Below, piece by piece: positions 54,230 through 64,000 of a stretch of 64,000 bases of DNA; the stretch's first letter is position 1, and every line of letters starts with the position of its first letter. The translations under genes and the position numbers were made by a program. The notes beneath the pieces were generated by a model that was not told the origin of the DNA, did no database searches, and worked only from the letters and a program-made list of their open reading frames with translations. Origin of the DNA: Pyrus communis (Eukaryota > Streptophyta > Magnoliopsida > Rosales > Rosaceae); contig NC_084816.1 of NCBI RefSeq assembly GCF_963583255.1, forward strand, positions 17,037,100-17,101,099. Direction: 5' to 3'.

Positions 54230-56582
54230 CGTAGCGACTCGTCCCCAAATTTTACAATTTTTATAATTTTAATGTGTTAATTTACGAAAATGCCCTTCGA
54301 AGCAAAAACCTTGACTTTTGTTGATCGCCTTGTCGTGTCACGGAAGATTCATTTCCTTAGCGTTTTCTCGTAGTACTCGTTGTTACGAACACGTGGACCA
54401 CGGAATCAGATTTGGAGGTACGACAAGAATTTTACGAGTCTCGAAACGATAAAGGGTGTTTTGGTAATTTTACAATTGGAGATATTTCTCCATCAAGGAC
54501 CATTAGGGTGGCGACACTTGGTGATTCTTTCCCTCCTGTGATCTCTTTGTCTCTCTCTGGAACTCTCCATCCCTTTCTTTCTCCTTGTATCTCTCGAGAA
54601 AACTCTCTCATTCTCTCTGAGCTCACCACCTCCCATTCCTAGTAGCCTTGTCGAGCCTCACATCAAGACCATCTTCAGATCACTATCATCACCATCACCC
54701 TCGCTCGTCCCATATATCCCTCGAGACCAAGAATTTGAATTAAACCCTCGGAACCACACTCAAACCGGAGAAACAGAGGAATGGAGAACTCCGATGAATT
54801 CTCAAATATTTCAGGCAAGGTAAGACTCAAGAACACCTGCGATCTCTTCCTCTTTGACATTTTGATTCGATTTTTGAGTTGTAAACATGTTTTGATGACG
54901 ATCTAACGCGGAAATCAACTCGGGGATACTTCATTTGATTTTCCAGCGACGACCGTGATTTTGCAGGCGGTTCTCAGCTCTCTCTAGCCACCTATTTCAC
55001 TTGGGTAAGGTAGATTCAACTCTTTCATCTGTTCATCTTTAATTTGGTGTAATTTTGGAGTCAAATGGTGGAAGATTGAACTCTATCGGAGCTCGGGAAC
55101 ATATCCTGACCAAACCAGCCCAGAAACCGACAATCGGACCCGCGACTGGATTGGGTTAACCCGACCCATAACCATTAACTGGTCCAAACCTTGGGCCATG
55201 TAAACCAGGCCCAATCCGAATTCAATAACCTGGCCTAAAACCAAACCTATTAACCCTAACCTTAGGCCCAACCCAGGAACCTTAACCCAGTTCGACCTGG
55301 ATATGATACCCATGTTCCATAGTTGGCCCGTAGGTGCACGTGGAAGGCTGTCATGGCCGGCACGTGGAGAACACGCACCTTCACCGGAGGTATTGTGCTC
55401 CGCAGCCATCCATAGTGGTATCGATGACTTTTTCGGTGAACTTTCCAACGACCCATCTCGGTGCATGGCGGCGTGTGGCCTTCCTGGCCGCCGCCACAAG
55501 CATGGAAGAACCCGAGGTCCCTCCTTAGGTTTTTCAAAGTGCCGAATCTGAATCCACTGTCCATTTTCCAAAATTCGATCATTTTAATGGAGTTTTACTG
55601 AATGGTCTCTATATGTCTATATGAGGTTAGGTGCATCAATGGGAAGTGAATCCATCCTCACTAGTTCAAGCAGCTCTCGGGCAACAAAATATATGTGAGT
55701 GGACCCCTTCTAAACTTGCATGACTTTATAAAATATTAGGCTTGTATGCATTGCAAATTTCATGAATGGAGCATGATTTATAATACATTTTACGAATTTT
55801 CATATTTATGATTTATTTAAATTGCTTTTACGGAATATTTATGATTTATCAAACTTATGTTTTACGAAAGATTATGAATGATTGGATTTTTGTACATGAA
55901 ATTCTAGAGATATACGAATATGATTTATTTTACGAATTTATGGGTATGTTATGTCATGGATTGAAGAGATAAGGCTTTGAGCTTTGAGCTCTGGATTTGA
56001 TATGAGTTTTTGAGATATGGTTTCGGTGTTTATCTACTAGGTTGTCATACAACACATTCACACAACACGGGTATATAGATGTTTATGGCCATAGGACACG
56101 GTTGAGGATGATTATGTATATGGTTCTTTGCTGGCGTAACCCAGTGTCATACAGCTTCACCTTCGGGTGATGGACAGGTGCTGCCTTCGGGCGAATGAGG
56201 AGTTGATGATATTGATGACATACCCCCAACTTCACTGATGAAACCAGTGTCAGACAGCTTCACTAGCCATGGCTAGTGTCAGTGTGTGATGTTATATATT
56301 TCTTCTCCGGCGTAACCCGAAGTCATACAGCTTCACCTTCGGGTGATGGGGCCTACCATGTTTCTTTACTAGCATAACCCAGTGTCGTACAGTTTCACCT
56401 TTGGGTGATGGACATGTACTGCCTTTGAGCGACTATGATACCCCTATAAAGAGTGCAGTATTGAGGATTTACGGATTTGCCTTCGGGCGGCGATGGCACC
56501 ATTCTTGAGCATTGTTTTACTCATACTCATTTTACAAACGTTTTCAAGGCATGTAGGGTTTTCAAAAAAACTACTACATAGT

Positions 56583-56680
<98 letters not shown>

Positions 56681-57072
56681 TGTTTTCAAAACAGGGGGTT
56701 AGTATGTTCATAAAGAAAATGGTTTTCCTATTATTAGTATTATTATAAACTTTAGTTCACTCACCTTTTCTATTTTACGCCCTCTCACGAGTTAGAATCA
56801 AGGCATGTGATCCCAGCGTCAGGGCAATTCCACTTAGGCATCTTCGAGCCTCCTCTGTGTAGTCCCCATTCCTCTCTTCATACCTTTTATTATAATTCTT
56901 TCTTATTATTCTCGAGTAGTTGTATGCTCTGAACACGATTCTGCATTGTTATATCTCTTTCTAATTACACATTTTATTCGTATGCATGTTTTAAAATGTC
57001 TCTGTCACCCTCGCGTATCGGCCAGCACATGCCTACCCTGGAATGTGGGGATATCGAGGTTGTGCCATGTCA
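54230..57072 (+). repeat. Left LTR of the nested Ty3-like element, 2.84 kb
   Basis: It ends in catgtca directly before the primer site. From about 55537 it matches the right LTR with gaps. It contains repeated modules of the type cagcttcaccttcgggtgat (near 56152, 56328 and 56392) and a TA-rich microsatellite at about 56586-56690. The open frames at 55083-55582 are not recognisable proteins. Confidence 0.8.
56586..56690. repeat. (TA)n/(TATG)n microsatellite
   Basis: About 105 bp of alternating TA, TATG and GTAT units within the left LTR. A shorter counterpart occurs in the right LTR near 60619-60655, and another (TA)n run lies at about 58227-58271 in the internal region. Confidence 0.9.
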
Positions 57073-58234
57073 GTTTGGTATCAGAGCATGGTTGTTCAAA
57101 GCATACTTAGGATCTTCTCCTACTCTAGTAGTGTGTTGGCCTTGATATCATTCAGATGTCACGGCTTCCATTCATTGATGTCCTTCAGTACGGTTGTACG
57201 ACCCTCATTCTACCTGAATTGTCACATCCTATTTGAAGCTTAAGAAATCCGTGTCGAGATTGTGCCTTAAGTTAGACGTAACCAATTGATGAAAGATTCT
57301 GAACATCAGACTGATACTCTACGACATGCGTTCCTTAGGAATGGCGGGCAGAGGCATACCTGTTTGGGAATCGCTTAAAATATCTAAAGTTCATGTTGGA
57401 GAAAATTAAGAAAGCACCATTTGTGAAGTTAGTAAGTATTTGTTGGGATAGACCGAATCAGTTTCTCAGTTTCCTCGGCTTTATTGGTTCCACTAAGGGA
57501 TTCGTGTGGACCCTCAAGAAATTTCTCAGGGATTGTTTCATCGATAATATCCTTGTCTACTCTGACCACAAGGTCAGTTATTAAACACCCACAACCAGCC
57601 TTATACCACATTCCTCCAATGTCGACCTTGCGCAGATTACAAACCTTACTTGGGAGACGTGAGCATAGTAGAAGATATCCTTACCAAATTCAAAGTTGTG
57701 ATAGTTGGAAATAGAAAATTCTCTTTAGTGTCGTGAATTACAAAATACCATTGGTCTTGTTGATTTATATTAACAGTTGCCAACGATTCTTTGACCATAA
57801 CCCAAACTCCCATTTTTGGTTAGGAAACAAGTCAGTTTTGGTTCGAGATGTTATATCACCCTACCACTATTCTTACACCCTTTGAGGAAACCAATAAATT
57901 TTGAATCCTACGGTGTCCTACGAACGTGTAATCGTGTGTTGATGCAACATGATCGTGTAACGCTTATGTCGTTTGACATCAGTATTGCATGAAGTGAACC
58001 ATTCTATCTACCACCTAGATTCAACGATTGCATTGGATTACTCTACTACTCTTCATATCATTTCCAAAGTAGACAGACTGTCTAGGAGGACCACTAGATA
58101 TCAAAGTTTTTAGTTGAGACCGTCAGTTCTTCAATCACCCAATCAGCACCCTATCAAGCGAATCTTCACTGCTAGTGCTTTAATATTCCTGGAGTTACCA
58201 TGGTAACGAATTTTGTGAATTTTGAGTTGAGGAA

Positions 58235-58274
<40 letters not shown>

Positions 58275-58912
58275 TTTGTTCGTCTGTTTTCATTAGATTA
58301 TTGTTCAACCTTGCAAACTTCCTAATTATATTTTCACTCGAAATGAGCTAAATCTTTTATGGCGATGATTGATAGAGTATATCAATGTCTATAACTGCAC
58401 CATCACGTACCACCCGATTGTGCAACTACAGTTACTGACGATCACAGTAGAAAAACAGATAGGTACCTGAATGCTCTTCAATCTATTACATTCCCACATT
58501 ATGTTGAAATCCCAAATACTGATGTGACGTTATTTCTCGTTCACCAAGAAACCGAGTTAGCCAATTTCCAAGTTTGACTATTTCCAAATTGTTGTCACTC
58601 GATCAAGTTAGGTACTTGTATGTACTCAATCATTGAAGTTGTATATTTAATCCATATATCTTGTACTCTAGATTTAATGGACTTGTTTTGACCCTTGAAC
58701 TCTTGAGTGTTCTTTTAGCCTTCTCGACATGGTTTCTCGCTAAATCCGTGAGGAATTTATGATGGATCTACTCGGCTAAAATGTGCACCCAGTTCATATC
58801 AATTCTGATAAGAACAGTAGGAGCATAACCTTTTCACAAGCTTACTAGACTTACTAGCAAGAATTTCAAGGGGTCTTGAGAATTGAGCCGGCTTTTAGTA
58901 AGGGACCAGTTT
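57073..58912 (+). pseudogene. Degraded internal region of the Ty3-like element
   Basis: No continuous frame. A reverse-transcriptase hint, FIDNILVYS near 57538-57564, resembles the Ty3 motif FIDDILIYS, with the second catalytic aspartate as asparagine. A KGIRVDPQEI-like reading near 57498 resembles a segment that normally lies downstream of that motif, so the order looks scrambled. The rest has no recognised domain. Confidence 0.45.
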
Positions 58913-60619
58913 CGACATCCCGAATCTGAATCCGCAGTCCGTTTTTTGAAATTCGATCGTTTTACAAAAGATTACGAATGATTGGATTTTCGTATATGAA
59001 ATTCTAGAGATTTATGAATATGATTTATTTTACGGATTTATGAGTATGTGCTATTATGGATTGATGGGATAAGGTTTTGAGCTTTAGCTCTGGATTTGAC
59101 ATAAGTTTTTTAGATATGTTTTCGGTGCTTATCTAGTGGGTTATCATACAACACATCCACACAACACGGGTTTGTAGATTTCTAAGGTCATAGGACACAG
59201 TTAAGGATGATTGTGTATATGTTTCTTCACTGGCGTAACCCAATGTCGTACAGATTCACTTTCAGTTGATGGACAAGTACTGCCTTCGGGCGAATGAAGA
59301 GTTAATGATATTGATGACATACCCCCAACTTCACTAGCGAAACCAGTGTCGAACAACTTCACTAGCCACGGCTAGTGTTGGTGTGGGATGTTATATATTT
59401 CTTCTCCGGCGTAACCCGGAGTCGTACAGTTTCACCTTCGGGTGATGAGGCCTACCATGTTTCTTTACTGGCATAACCCAGTGTCGTATAGCTCCATTTT
59501 CGGGTGATGGACATGTACTCCCTTCGAGCAACTATGATACCCCTAAAGATTAGGGCTGGTTCGGTATAGGATACCGAACCAAAAATGGCACATCAAGTCC
59601 CAAACCGTTTATTTTTGGGATGAAAATCTAAGGACCGATCCCAAACCAAAATTTTAGTATTCCCGAAGTTCGGGATTCCCGTAATATTTTTGGTATTTCA
59701 GGATTTTCTAAAACCAAACCGAACCTGCATCAAAATTTAAAACCCCAACGGCCACACCCTGTCCCAGATTCGTCGACCTCCCCATCCCCATCTTCATCCC
59801 TCTCATTCCTAGGTTTGTCTTTGCTGCCTTCGACAGTTGGAAAGCTTTATGACGTGCATCGAACATAATCAGGTACCCATCCTTGTCGATGTGTGAGTTT
59901 TTCCATGTTTTGCCGAACGAAATCGCCATCGGATGGCTACTCTACTTTGCAGTGATGGTGCTTTGTAGAATTCTGATGCCATGATATCGATGTGTGGTTG
60001 TTTCCAAATCCTAAATTCATGAAGCTTTCTGGATCTGAAACAAGGAAAAAAAAAAAAAAAAAAAAAAAGGAGAAGCTATAGAGTGCCTTGGGCTTGCTTG
60101 CTTCTGTGCACTTGAGGGAGTCGGTGGAGGGAGAAAAGAGATAGAGGATGGCTGTCAGTGGGAGTGGGAAGATGGCAAACAATGATGCTATCAAGAAATA
60201 AAAAAAGAAAAATAAATGAATGGTAAGTGAAGATGGCAGACAATGGGAGAATAAAAAAAGAAAAAGGTGAAGAAGAAAGATAGCTATTGGCTAGAGGAAC
60301 GGACAGAAAGCGAAAAACCCTAAAAAAACAAAATATTCGGGATTTCAGGATTTCAGGAATACCGAAAAAATGTGATTTGGAAAACCAATCCCATACCGAA
60401 TACTTTGGTATTTTTCGGGACCGGATTACCGAATTTTGGGATGGTTTTGGTTTTGGGATTTTTGGGTTTGGGTTCGGGACTTTTTCGGTTTGGTTTGGGA
60501 TTTTTGGGAATTTTTTCCAACCCTACTAAAGATAGTACAGTATTGGAGAGATCTACAAATTTGCCTTCAGGCAGCGATAACACCATTATTGAGCATTGTT
60601 TTACGCATATTCGTAGTAT

Positions 60620-60652
<33 letters not shown>

Positions 60653-61044
60653 ATGTTTTCAAACAGGGGGTTAGTATGTTCATAAAGAAAATGGTTTTCC
60701 TATTATTAGTATTATTATAAACTTTGGTCCACTCACCTTTTATGTTGTGTGCCCCCTCAGGAGTTAGAATCAAGGCACGTGATCCTTGCATCAGGGTATT
60801 TCCATTTAGGCATCTTCAAACCTCCTCTTTGTAGTCCCCATTCCTCGGTTCGTACCTTTTATTATAATTCTTTCTCATTATTTTGGAGTAGTTGTATGCT
60901 CTAAACACAATTCTACATTGTTATATCTCTTTCTAATTACACATTTTATTCGTATACATGTTTTAAAATAGCTTCGTCACCTTCGGGTGTCGCCCAGCAC
61001 GTGTCTACCTTGGTATGTGGGGATATCGGGGTTGGGGCGTGTCA
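58913..61044 (+). repeat. Right LTR of the nested Ty3-like element, 5'-shortened
   Basis: It aligns with the left LTR from cgaatctgaatcc (58919 against 55541) to the terminal gtgtca. It lacks the first 1.3 kb and an internal part corresponding to about 55582-55865. It carries the hAT MITE at 59551-60525. The same modules with cttcgggtgatg occur near 59433 and 59493. Confidence 0.7.
59551..60525. mobile_element. hAT-type MITE, 975 bp, TSD CTAAAGAT
   Basis: The ends are TAGGGCTGG on the left and, reversed, TAGGGTTGG on the right, as in hAT elements. The 8-bp duplication CTAAAGAT flanks both sides (59543-59550 and 60526-60533). The undisturbed left LTR lacks this insertion at the corresponding site (about 56440). 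Sub-terminal regions are inverted ggttcggtat/ataccgaacc repeats. The centre (about 59730-60200) is less AT-rich and could be captured sequence. A minus-strand open stretch there contains DKDGYLIMFDARHKAFQ, which I cannot assign. Confidence 0.88.
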
Positions 61045-61049
61045 AAGCT

Positions 61050-62390
61050 CGTTTAATTGCAAAAGGTTTGCATCAGCAAGAAGGGTTAAACTATACAGAG
61101 ACTTTCAGCCCTATTGCCAAACTAGTTACTATTAGACTTCTAGTCTCATTGACAGTTCTACATGATTGATTTTTAAACCAATTGGATGTTAGTAATGCCT
61201 TTCTACATGGTAATCTCTCCAAAAATGTCTTTATGAAGCAACCATCTGGTTTTGAAGATATCATAAGGCCTCACCATGTCTGTCAATTTCATAAATCACT
61301 CTATGGTCTAAAACAAGCTCCAGAGCTTGGTATGAAAAATTATACGATGCCCTACATTCTCTTGGATTCTGAGTGATCACTCTTTGTTTGTCAAAAATGA
61401 TCCATCATTGTTCTTTGTTTTAGTCTATGTGGATGACATTATTGTGACTGGTCCTTCTTCCCAAGCTTGTCAAACTATTATCTCTCAGCTCAATACTTTG
61501 TTTCATATCAAAGACCTTGGGCCACTTCATTATGTTCTTGGTCTTGAAGTGAAGAGATCTTCCAAATGAGTGTTCATCTCTTATACTAAGTATATTCTAG
61601 ATCTTCTCAAATTAAAGAGCAAAAATGGATGATGCAAAGCCTTGTTGAACTCCACTTAGTACTTCCAAACTGGATCACTCAAGTTCTCTACTTTCCAATC
61701 CTGTTGAATATAGGTCTCTTGTTGGTGGGTTGCAATATCTCACATAGACTAGACCTGCCTTATCCTTTGCAGTTAATCTTGTATGTCAATTCATGCATAA
61801 TCCAAGGGAATCACACTTTCAAGCAGCCAAAAGGATTTTAAGATATCTAAAAGGGTCTTTGGATCTTGGACTTTAGTTTTCAAAATGTTCAACTTCACTG
61901 AGTATCAATGCTATCTCAGATGCAGATTAGGCAGAATGTTCACTTGACAGAAAATCAACAGGAGGTTTCTGTGTTCTTGGGTCATTCTCTCATCAGTTGG
62001 AGTGCCAAAAAGCAACCTACAATGGCTAGATCATCTACTGAAGCAGAGTATAGATCCCTAGCTAACACTGCTGCAGAACTTACATAGATCTGCAAACTAT
62101 TAGTTCATGTTGGTTCAACTCTTCCATGTCCTCCCAAGCTCTAGTGTGATAACATTTCAGCAATATCCTTGACAAAAAAATCTTTTCTTTCATGCCAGAA
62201 CCAAGCATGTTGAGATAGATTACCAGTACATAAGAGAAAAGGTTCTATCAAAAATTGTTTCAGTTTTGTTTGTTTGCTCACAAGATTAAATTGCAGACAT
62301 ATGTACTAAGTTCTTGTCTAAGCTCAGATTTTCGCAACTCAAAGACAAACTTACGTTTCGAGTTCCTCAATTTAGTTTGGGAGGGGGGAA
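61050..62390 (+). pseudogene. Copia B pol, 3' part (RT and RNase H)
   Basis: It resumes with ARLIAKGLHQQEGLNYTETF, then a stop near 61168, then [13 protein letters not shown] and SLYGLKQAP. The polymerase motif VYVDDIIVTG near 61423-61452 is intact. A DLGPLHYVLGLEV block follows. RNase H shows [12 protein letters not shown] near 61945 and [17 protein letters not shown] near 62030. Several in-frame stops and shifts inactivate it. It ends at the polypurine tract before the 3' LTR. Confidence 0.85.
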
Positions 62391-62593
62391 TATTAAGGAC
62401 AATTCTCTTGTAAAAGATAAATCGTAGCTTTGATTAATTCTATTTAATATGTTGTTAGTGGTGTGATTAGTTAGGCTAAGTTTGTTATGGTAGTTAGGAT
62501 GAGTTGGCAGCACAAATGTGCGCGCTATGCTATTGTATAAATACCAAGTGTAATCTTATTATCTGTCATCAATGAAGAGATATTCTCCCAATA
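62391..62593 (+). repeat. Copia B 3' LTR
   Basis: A 203-bp direct partner of 52189-52387, with a few substitutions and a small insertion (cgcgctatgctattg against cgctattg). Confidence 0.88.
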
Positions 62594-62598
62594 AATAC

Positions 62599-62978
62599 AT
62601 TAATGCTGATTTCAAGTTAGTTAAGATTATCTCTAAAGGAGATGTCAAATTTTAAACATAAAATTTGAATTTGACAGCCTATGTGGCATTTTGATATCTT
62701 TCAAAATTTTGCTCTCCACCCAATATGTCAAATTAAATATTATTTTATTACACTATTTTCTTTTCTTTTTGTTTTATAAAACTATTATTTTCTGGGTTTG
62801 CTCGATGAGAAAGCGGCATAAACAAGAACGGGTTGCGCTACCATGGCGCTAAACTATTAAATTCCAATTAGGCCTTCTGAAAATCCAAGTCAACAAAAAA
62901 ACTCCAAAAAAAAAAAAAAAAAAATTCAATACCAACGACCACAACAGTGAGCGGGAGTCTCCATCTCTCAGCTGAAAA
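62599..62978 (+). other. 5' flank of the CAAX protease gene, with a MITE fragment
   Basis: At about 62628-62750 the sequence gattatctctaaaggagatg and following bases resembles, in inverted orientation, the element at 63240-63412. The rest is AT-rich with an A-run near 62905 and probably holds the promoter and 5' UTR. Confidence 0.5.
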
Positions 62979-63182
62979 ATGGACGACGACGGCGTCTCGA
63001 AAGCAGTGCCAGTGGTGGCTTGCGTTGCCATGGCGCTTTTCTACGTAGCCATTCTCTACGCCCCGACTGTAATCCTCTGTCTTCCTCCTCCTCCTTCCTT
63101 CAAGAACTTCATGATCCGACAGCTCGTATGTGCTACCATTTCATCCGTCGTCTCTGTCATCGTCTCCGCCCTCCTCCTCCCT
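62979..63182 (+). CDS. FACE2: CAAX prenyl protease 2 (RCE1/FACE2), exon 1
   Basis: RCE1 is an ER-membrane protease that removes the last three residues of prenylated CaaX proteins before carboxyl methylation. The first exon encodes 68 residues: MDDDGVSKAVPVVACVAMAL opens a first membrane helix (about 11-32, with FYVAILYAPTVIL), then a short loop (LPPPPSFKNFMIRQLVCA) and a second helix ending ALLLP. It resembles the N-terminus of plant FACE2. It ends phase 0 at a strong donor (gtaagt at 63183). The glutamate and histidine active-site residues lie in later exons beyond the window. The ATG is the first in frame and fits the family start. A MITE sits in the intron 60 bp downstream. Confidence 0.8.
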
Positions 63183-63239
63183 GTAAGTCCGCTTTAACTT
63201 CCCAGTTTCGATTAACCTATAGATCTGATAAATATTAAT

Positions 63240-63412
63240 AAAAAAAATGTTTGAAATTGCTGTCAAATTTGACAGCAAATGGGAGAGTTGTTATTGTATG
63301 TCATGCCATATCAGATTTGACTCCTTGGTTGGAGAACATTGCAGCTGTCTTTTTTTACTGTTATTTCTGATTTGGACATTTTGACATCTCCTTTGAAGAT
63401 AATCTAACAAGC
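63240..63412 (-). mobile_element. MITE copy in intron 1 of the CAAX protease gene
   Basis: On the minus strand it begins ttagattatcttcaaaggag and continues atgtcaaaatgtcc. It contains the palindromic tgctgtcaaatttgacagca near its other end. It resembles the inverted fragment upstream of exon 1 at about 62628. Exact ends and target duplication are not resolved. Confidence 0.5.
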
Positions 63413-63589
63413 CAAAACAAAAAAGGAGTCGAAGGACATTAAAAAATTTCCAAACTACAACTTGTTAGCACATCCCAAAAGACAAAAGTACAAGTGCATT
63501 TTCTAAGAAAAAAAAATACTTAATTCACATAGAAAAGAAAAGAAAAGAAAATATGTGATAATCTAACTTGTTCTTTTCTAATTATTGAT

Positions 63590-63960
63590 TAAAACTAAAC
63601 TTTCAACATAAGTCTCTGCATAGTAGCGGAAAGGGAATTTTGTGCCAACCGGAGTTCTGTTGACTTGCTCGGTTTGAAGATTATAGAAAGCCAAATCATA
63701 TCCTTCACAATTGTTTCCATGATACTCTAAAAGAGTTCATTATTTCTTCTAAACCCTAATGGAGTAGGAAACGTTCCAGAAAGAAAATGTGTGCAACTTT
63801 TCGAAGGACCGTTGTCGTCGAACCCATAATCAATATTTTTAACTTTATAAATGAAAGAAAAGCAACAGTTAAAGGAAAACTTGTATGGAGTTGCTCAGCG
63901 TCTTGCACCCAGGTCGAACATAAACTTCCTTAAACACATCAATGTCCGGAAACTTAGAAA
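63590..63960 (-). pseudogene. F-box-associated domain C-terminus, frameshifted
   Basis: The minus strand from about 63735 reads EYHGNNCEGYDLAFYNLQTE, then KFPFRYYAETYVESLVLINN and a stop near 63594. This is the typical end of plant F-box/FBA proteins, substrate adaptors of SCF ubiquitin ligases. Just upstream another frame gives CTHFLSGTFPTPLGFRRNNE ending LF and a stop. A one-base change near 63730 would put the two in one frame. The N-terminal F-box is not in the window. It is probably a decayed or partial gene; the upstream exon could extend past 64000. Confidence 0.55.
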
Positions 63961-64000
63961 CCTAAAAACAGTAGAAGAAATTAAAAAATAATCATAATAA

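Larger units (their letters stand above)
54230..61044 (+). mobile_element. Ty3-like LTR element nested in Copia B, TSD AAGCT
   Basis: The element interrupts the Copia RT. AAGCT lies before it (54225-54229) and after it (61045-61049), and Copia reading resumes on the right. It starts cgtagcgactcgtcccc; the expected TG is CG, one base changed. It ends gcgtgtca. The left LTR is 54230-57072, followed by tggtatcagagc at 57076 (tRNA-Met primer site). The right LTR-like region is 58913-61044 and carries a hAT MITE. The internal part is only about 1.8 kb and degraded, so the element is non-autonomous. Confidence 0.85.
52189..62593 (+). mobile_element. Ty1/Copia element B, split by a nested Ty3-like element, TSD AATAC
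   Basis: LTRs lie at 52189-52387 (199 bp) and 62391-62593 (203 bp), similar along their whole length. Both start TATTAAGGAC and end CCCAATA, so the termini are TATT...AATA rather than TG...CA. AATAC flanks the element (52184-52188 and 62594-62598). The primer site tggtatca follows the 5' LTR at 52388, and the polypurine tract gggaggggggaa precedes the 3' LTR. Gag has been deleted: protease starts within 50 bp of the primer site. The element is about 3.6 kb without the insertion at 54230-61049. Confidence 0.9.

Noticed and set aside
55083..55582. 162-codon minus-strand open frame and overlapping plus-strand frames
   Set aside because: They lie in the left LTR of the Ty3-like element; no recognised domain, and both strands are open because the sequence is GC-rich.

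Overview
The window is nuclear DNA of a dicotyledonous plant. It shows interrupted genes with GT-AG introns, plant-only families (gibberellin-type diterpene synthase, G-type lectin receptor kinase, NAC factor, CYP71-type P450) and dense plant transposable elements. The general look fits a woody eudicot, possibly Rosaceae; that placement is inference only. No rRNA, tRNA or CRISPR was recognised.

Host genes are few. (1) An ent-kaurene synthase gene on the minus strand (3050-7525) has twelve exons that join in one open frame, but no plastid-targeting first exon was found. (2) A 5'-truncated CYP71-type P450 pseudogene lies on the plus strand (22776-23829). (3) A complete seven-exon G-type lectin S-receptor-like kinase of 849 residues lies on the minus strand (25080-31996), with a 3.7 kb first intron. 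(4) An intronless NAC gene lies on the minus strand (48427-49758); its conserved-looking C-terminal tail is in another frame. (5) The first exon of a CAAX prenyl protease RCE1/FACE2 gene lies on the plus strand (62979-63182). (6) A decayed F-box C-terminus lies on the minus strand at the right edge.

Most of the rest is mobile DNA, much of it delimited by target-site duplications (TSDs) readable in the sequence. From left to right: Ty3-like remnants (1-2645); a Copia relic (7922-12460) with a PIF/Harbinger MITE (TSD TAA) at its LTR/PBS junction; an old TRIM (14386-14718); a LINE RNase H relic split by a Harbinger element (17142-20180, TSD TTA); a Mutator-type element (20459-21956, 9-bp TSD); an LTR inserted in another LTR (32652-34881, two TSDs); a Copia 3' end (37096-37860); two CACTA-type transposase relics (38.5-46.9 kb); a TRIM with three LTRs and two internal segments (47796-48351, TSD AAATC) just 3' of the NAC gene; and a three-level nest. 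In the nest a Copia element (52189-62593, TSD AATAC) is split by a Ty3-like element (54230-61044, TSD AAGCT), which carries a hAT MITE (59551-60525, TSD CTAAAGAT).

No gene set here forms an operon-like system. The only functional pairing suggested by position is the diterpene synthase with the P450 relic 15 kb away. The most unusual items are the three-LTR TRIM beside the frameshifted NAC gene, the Copia element with TATT...AATA LTR ends, and the head-to-head Harbinger MITE palindrome.
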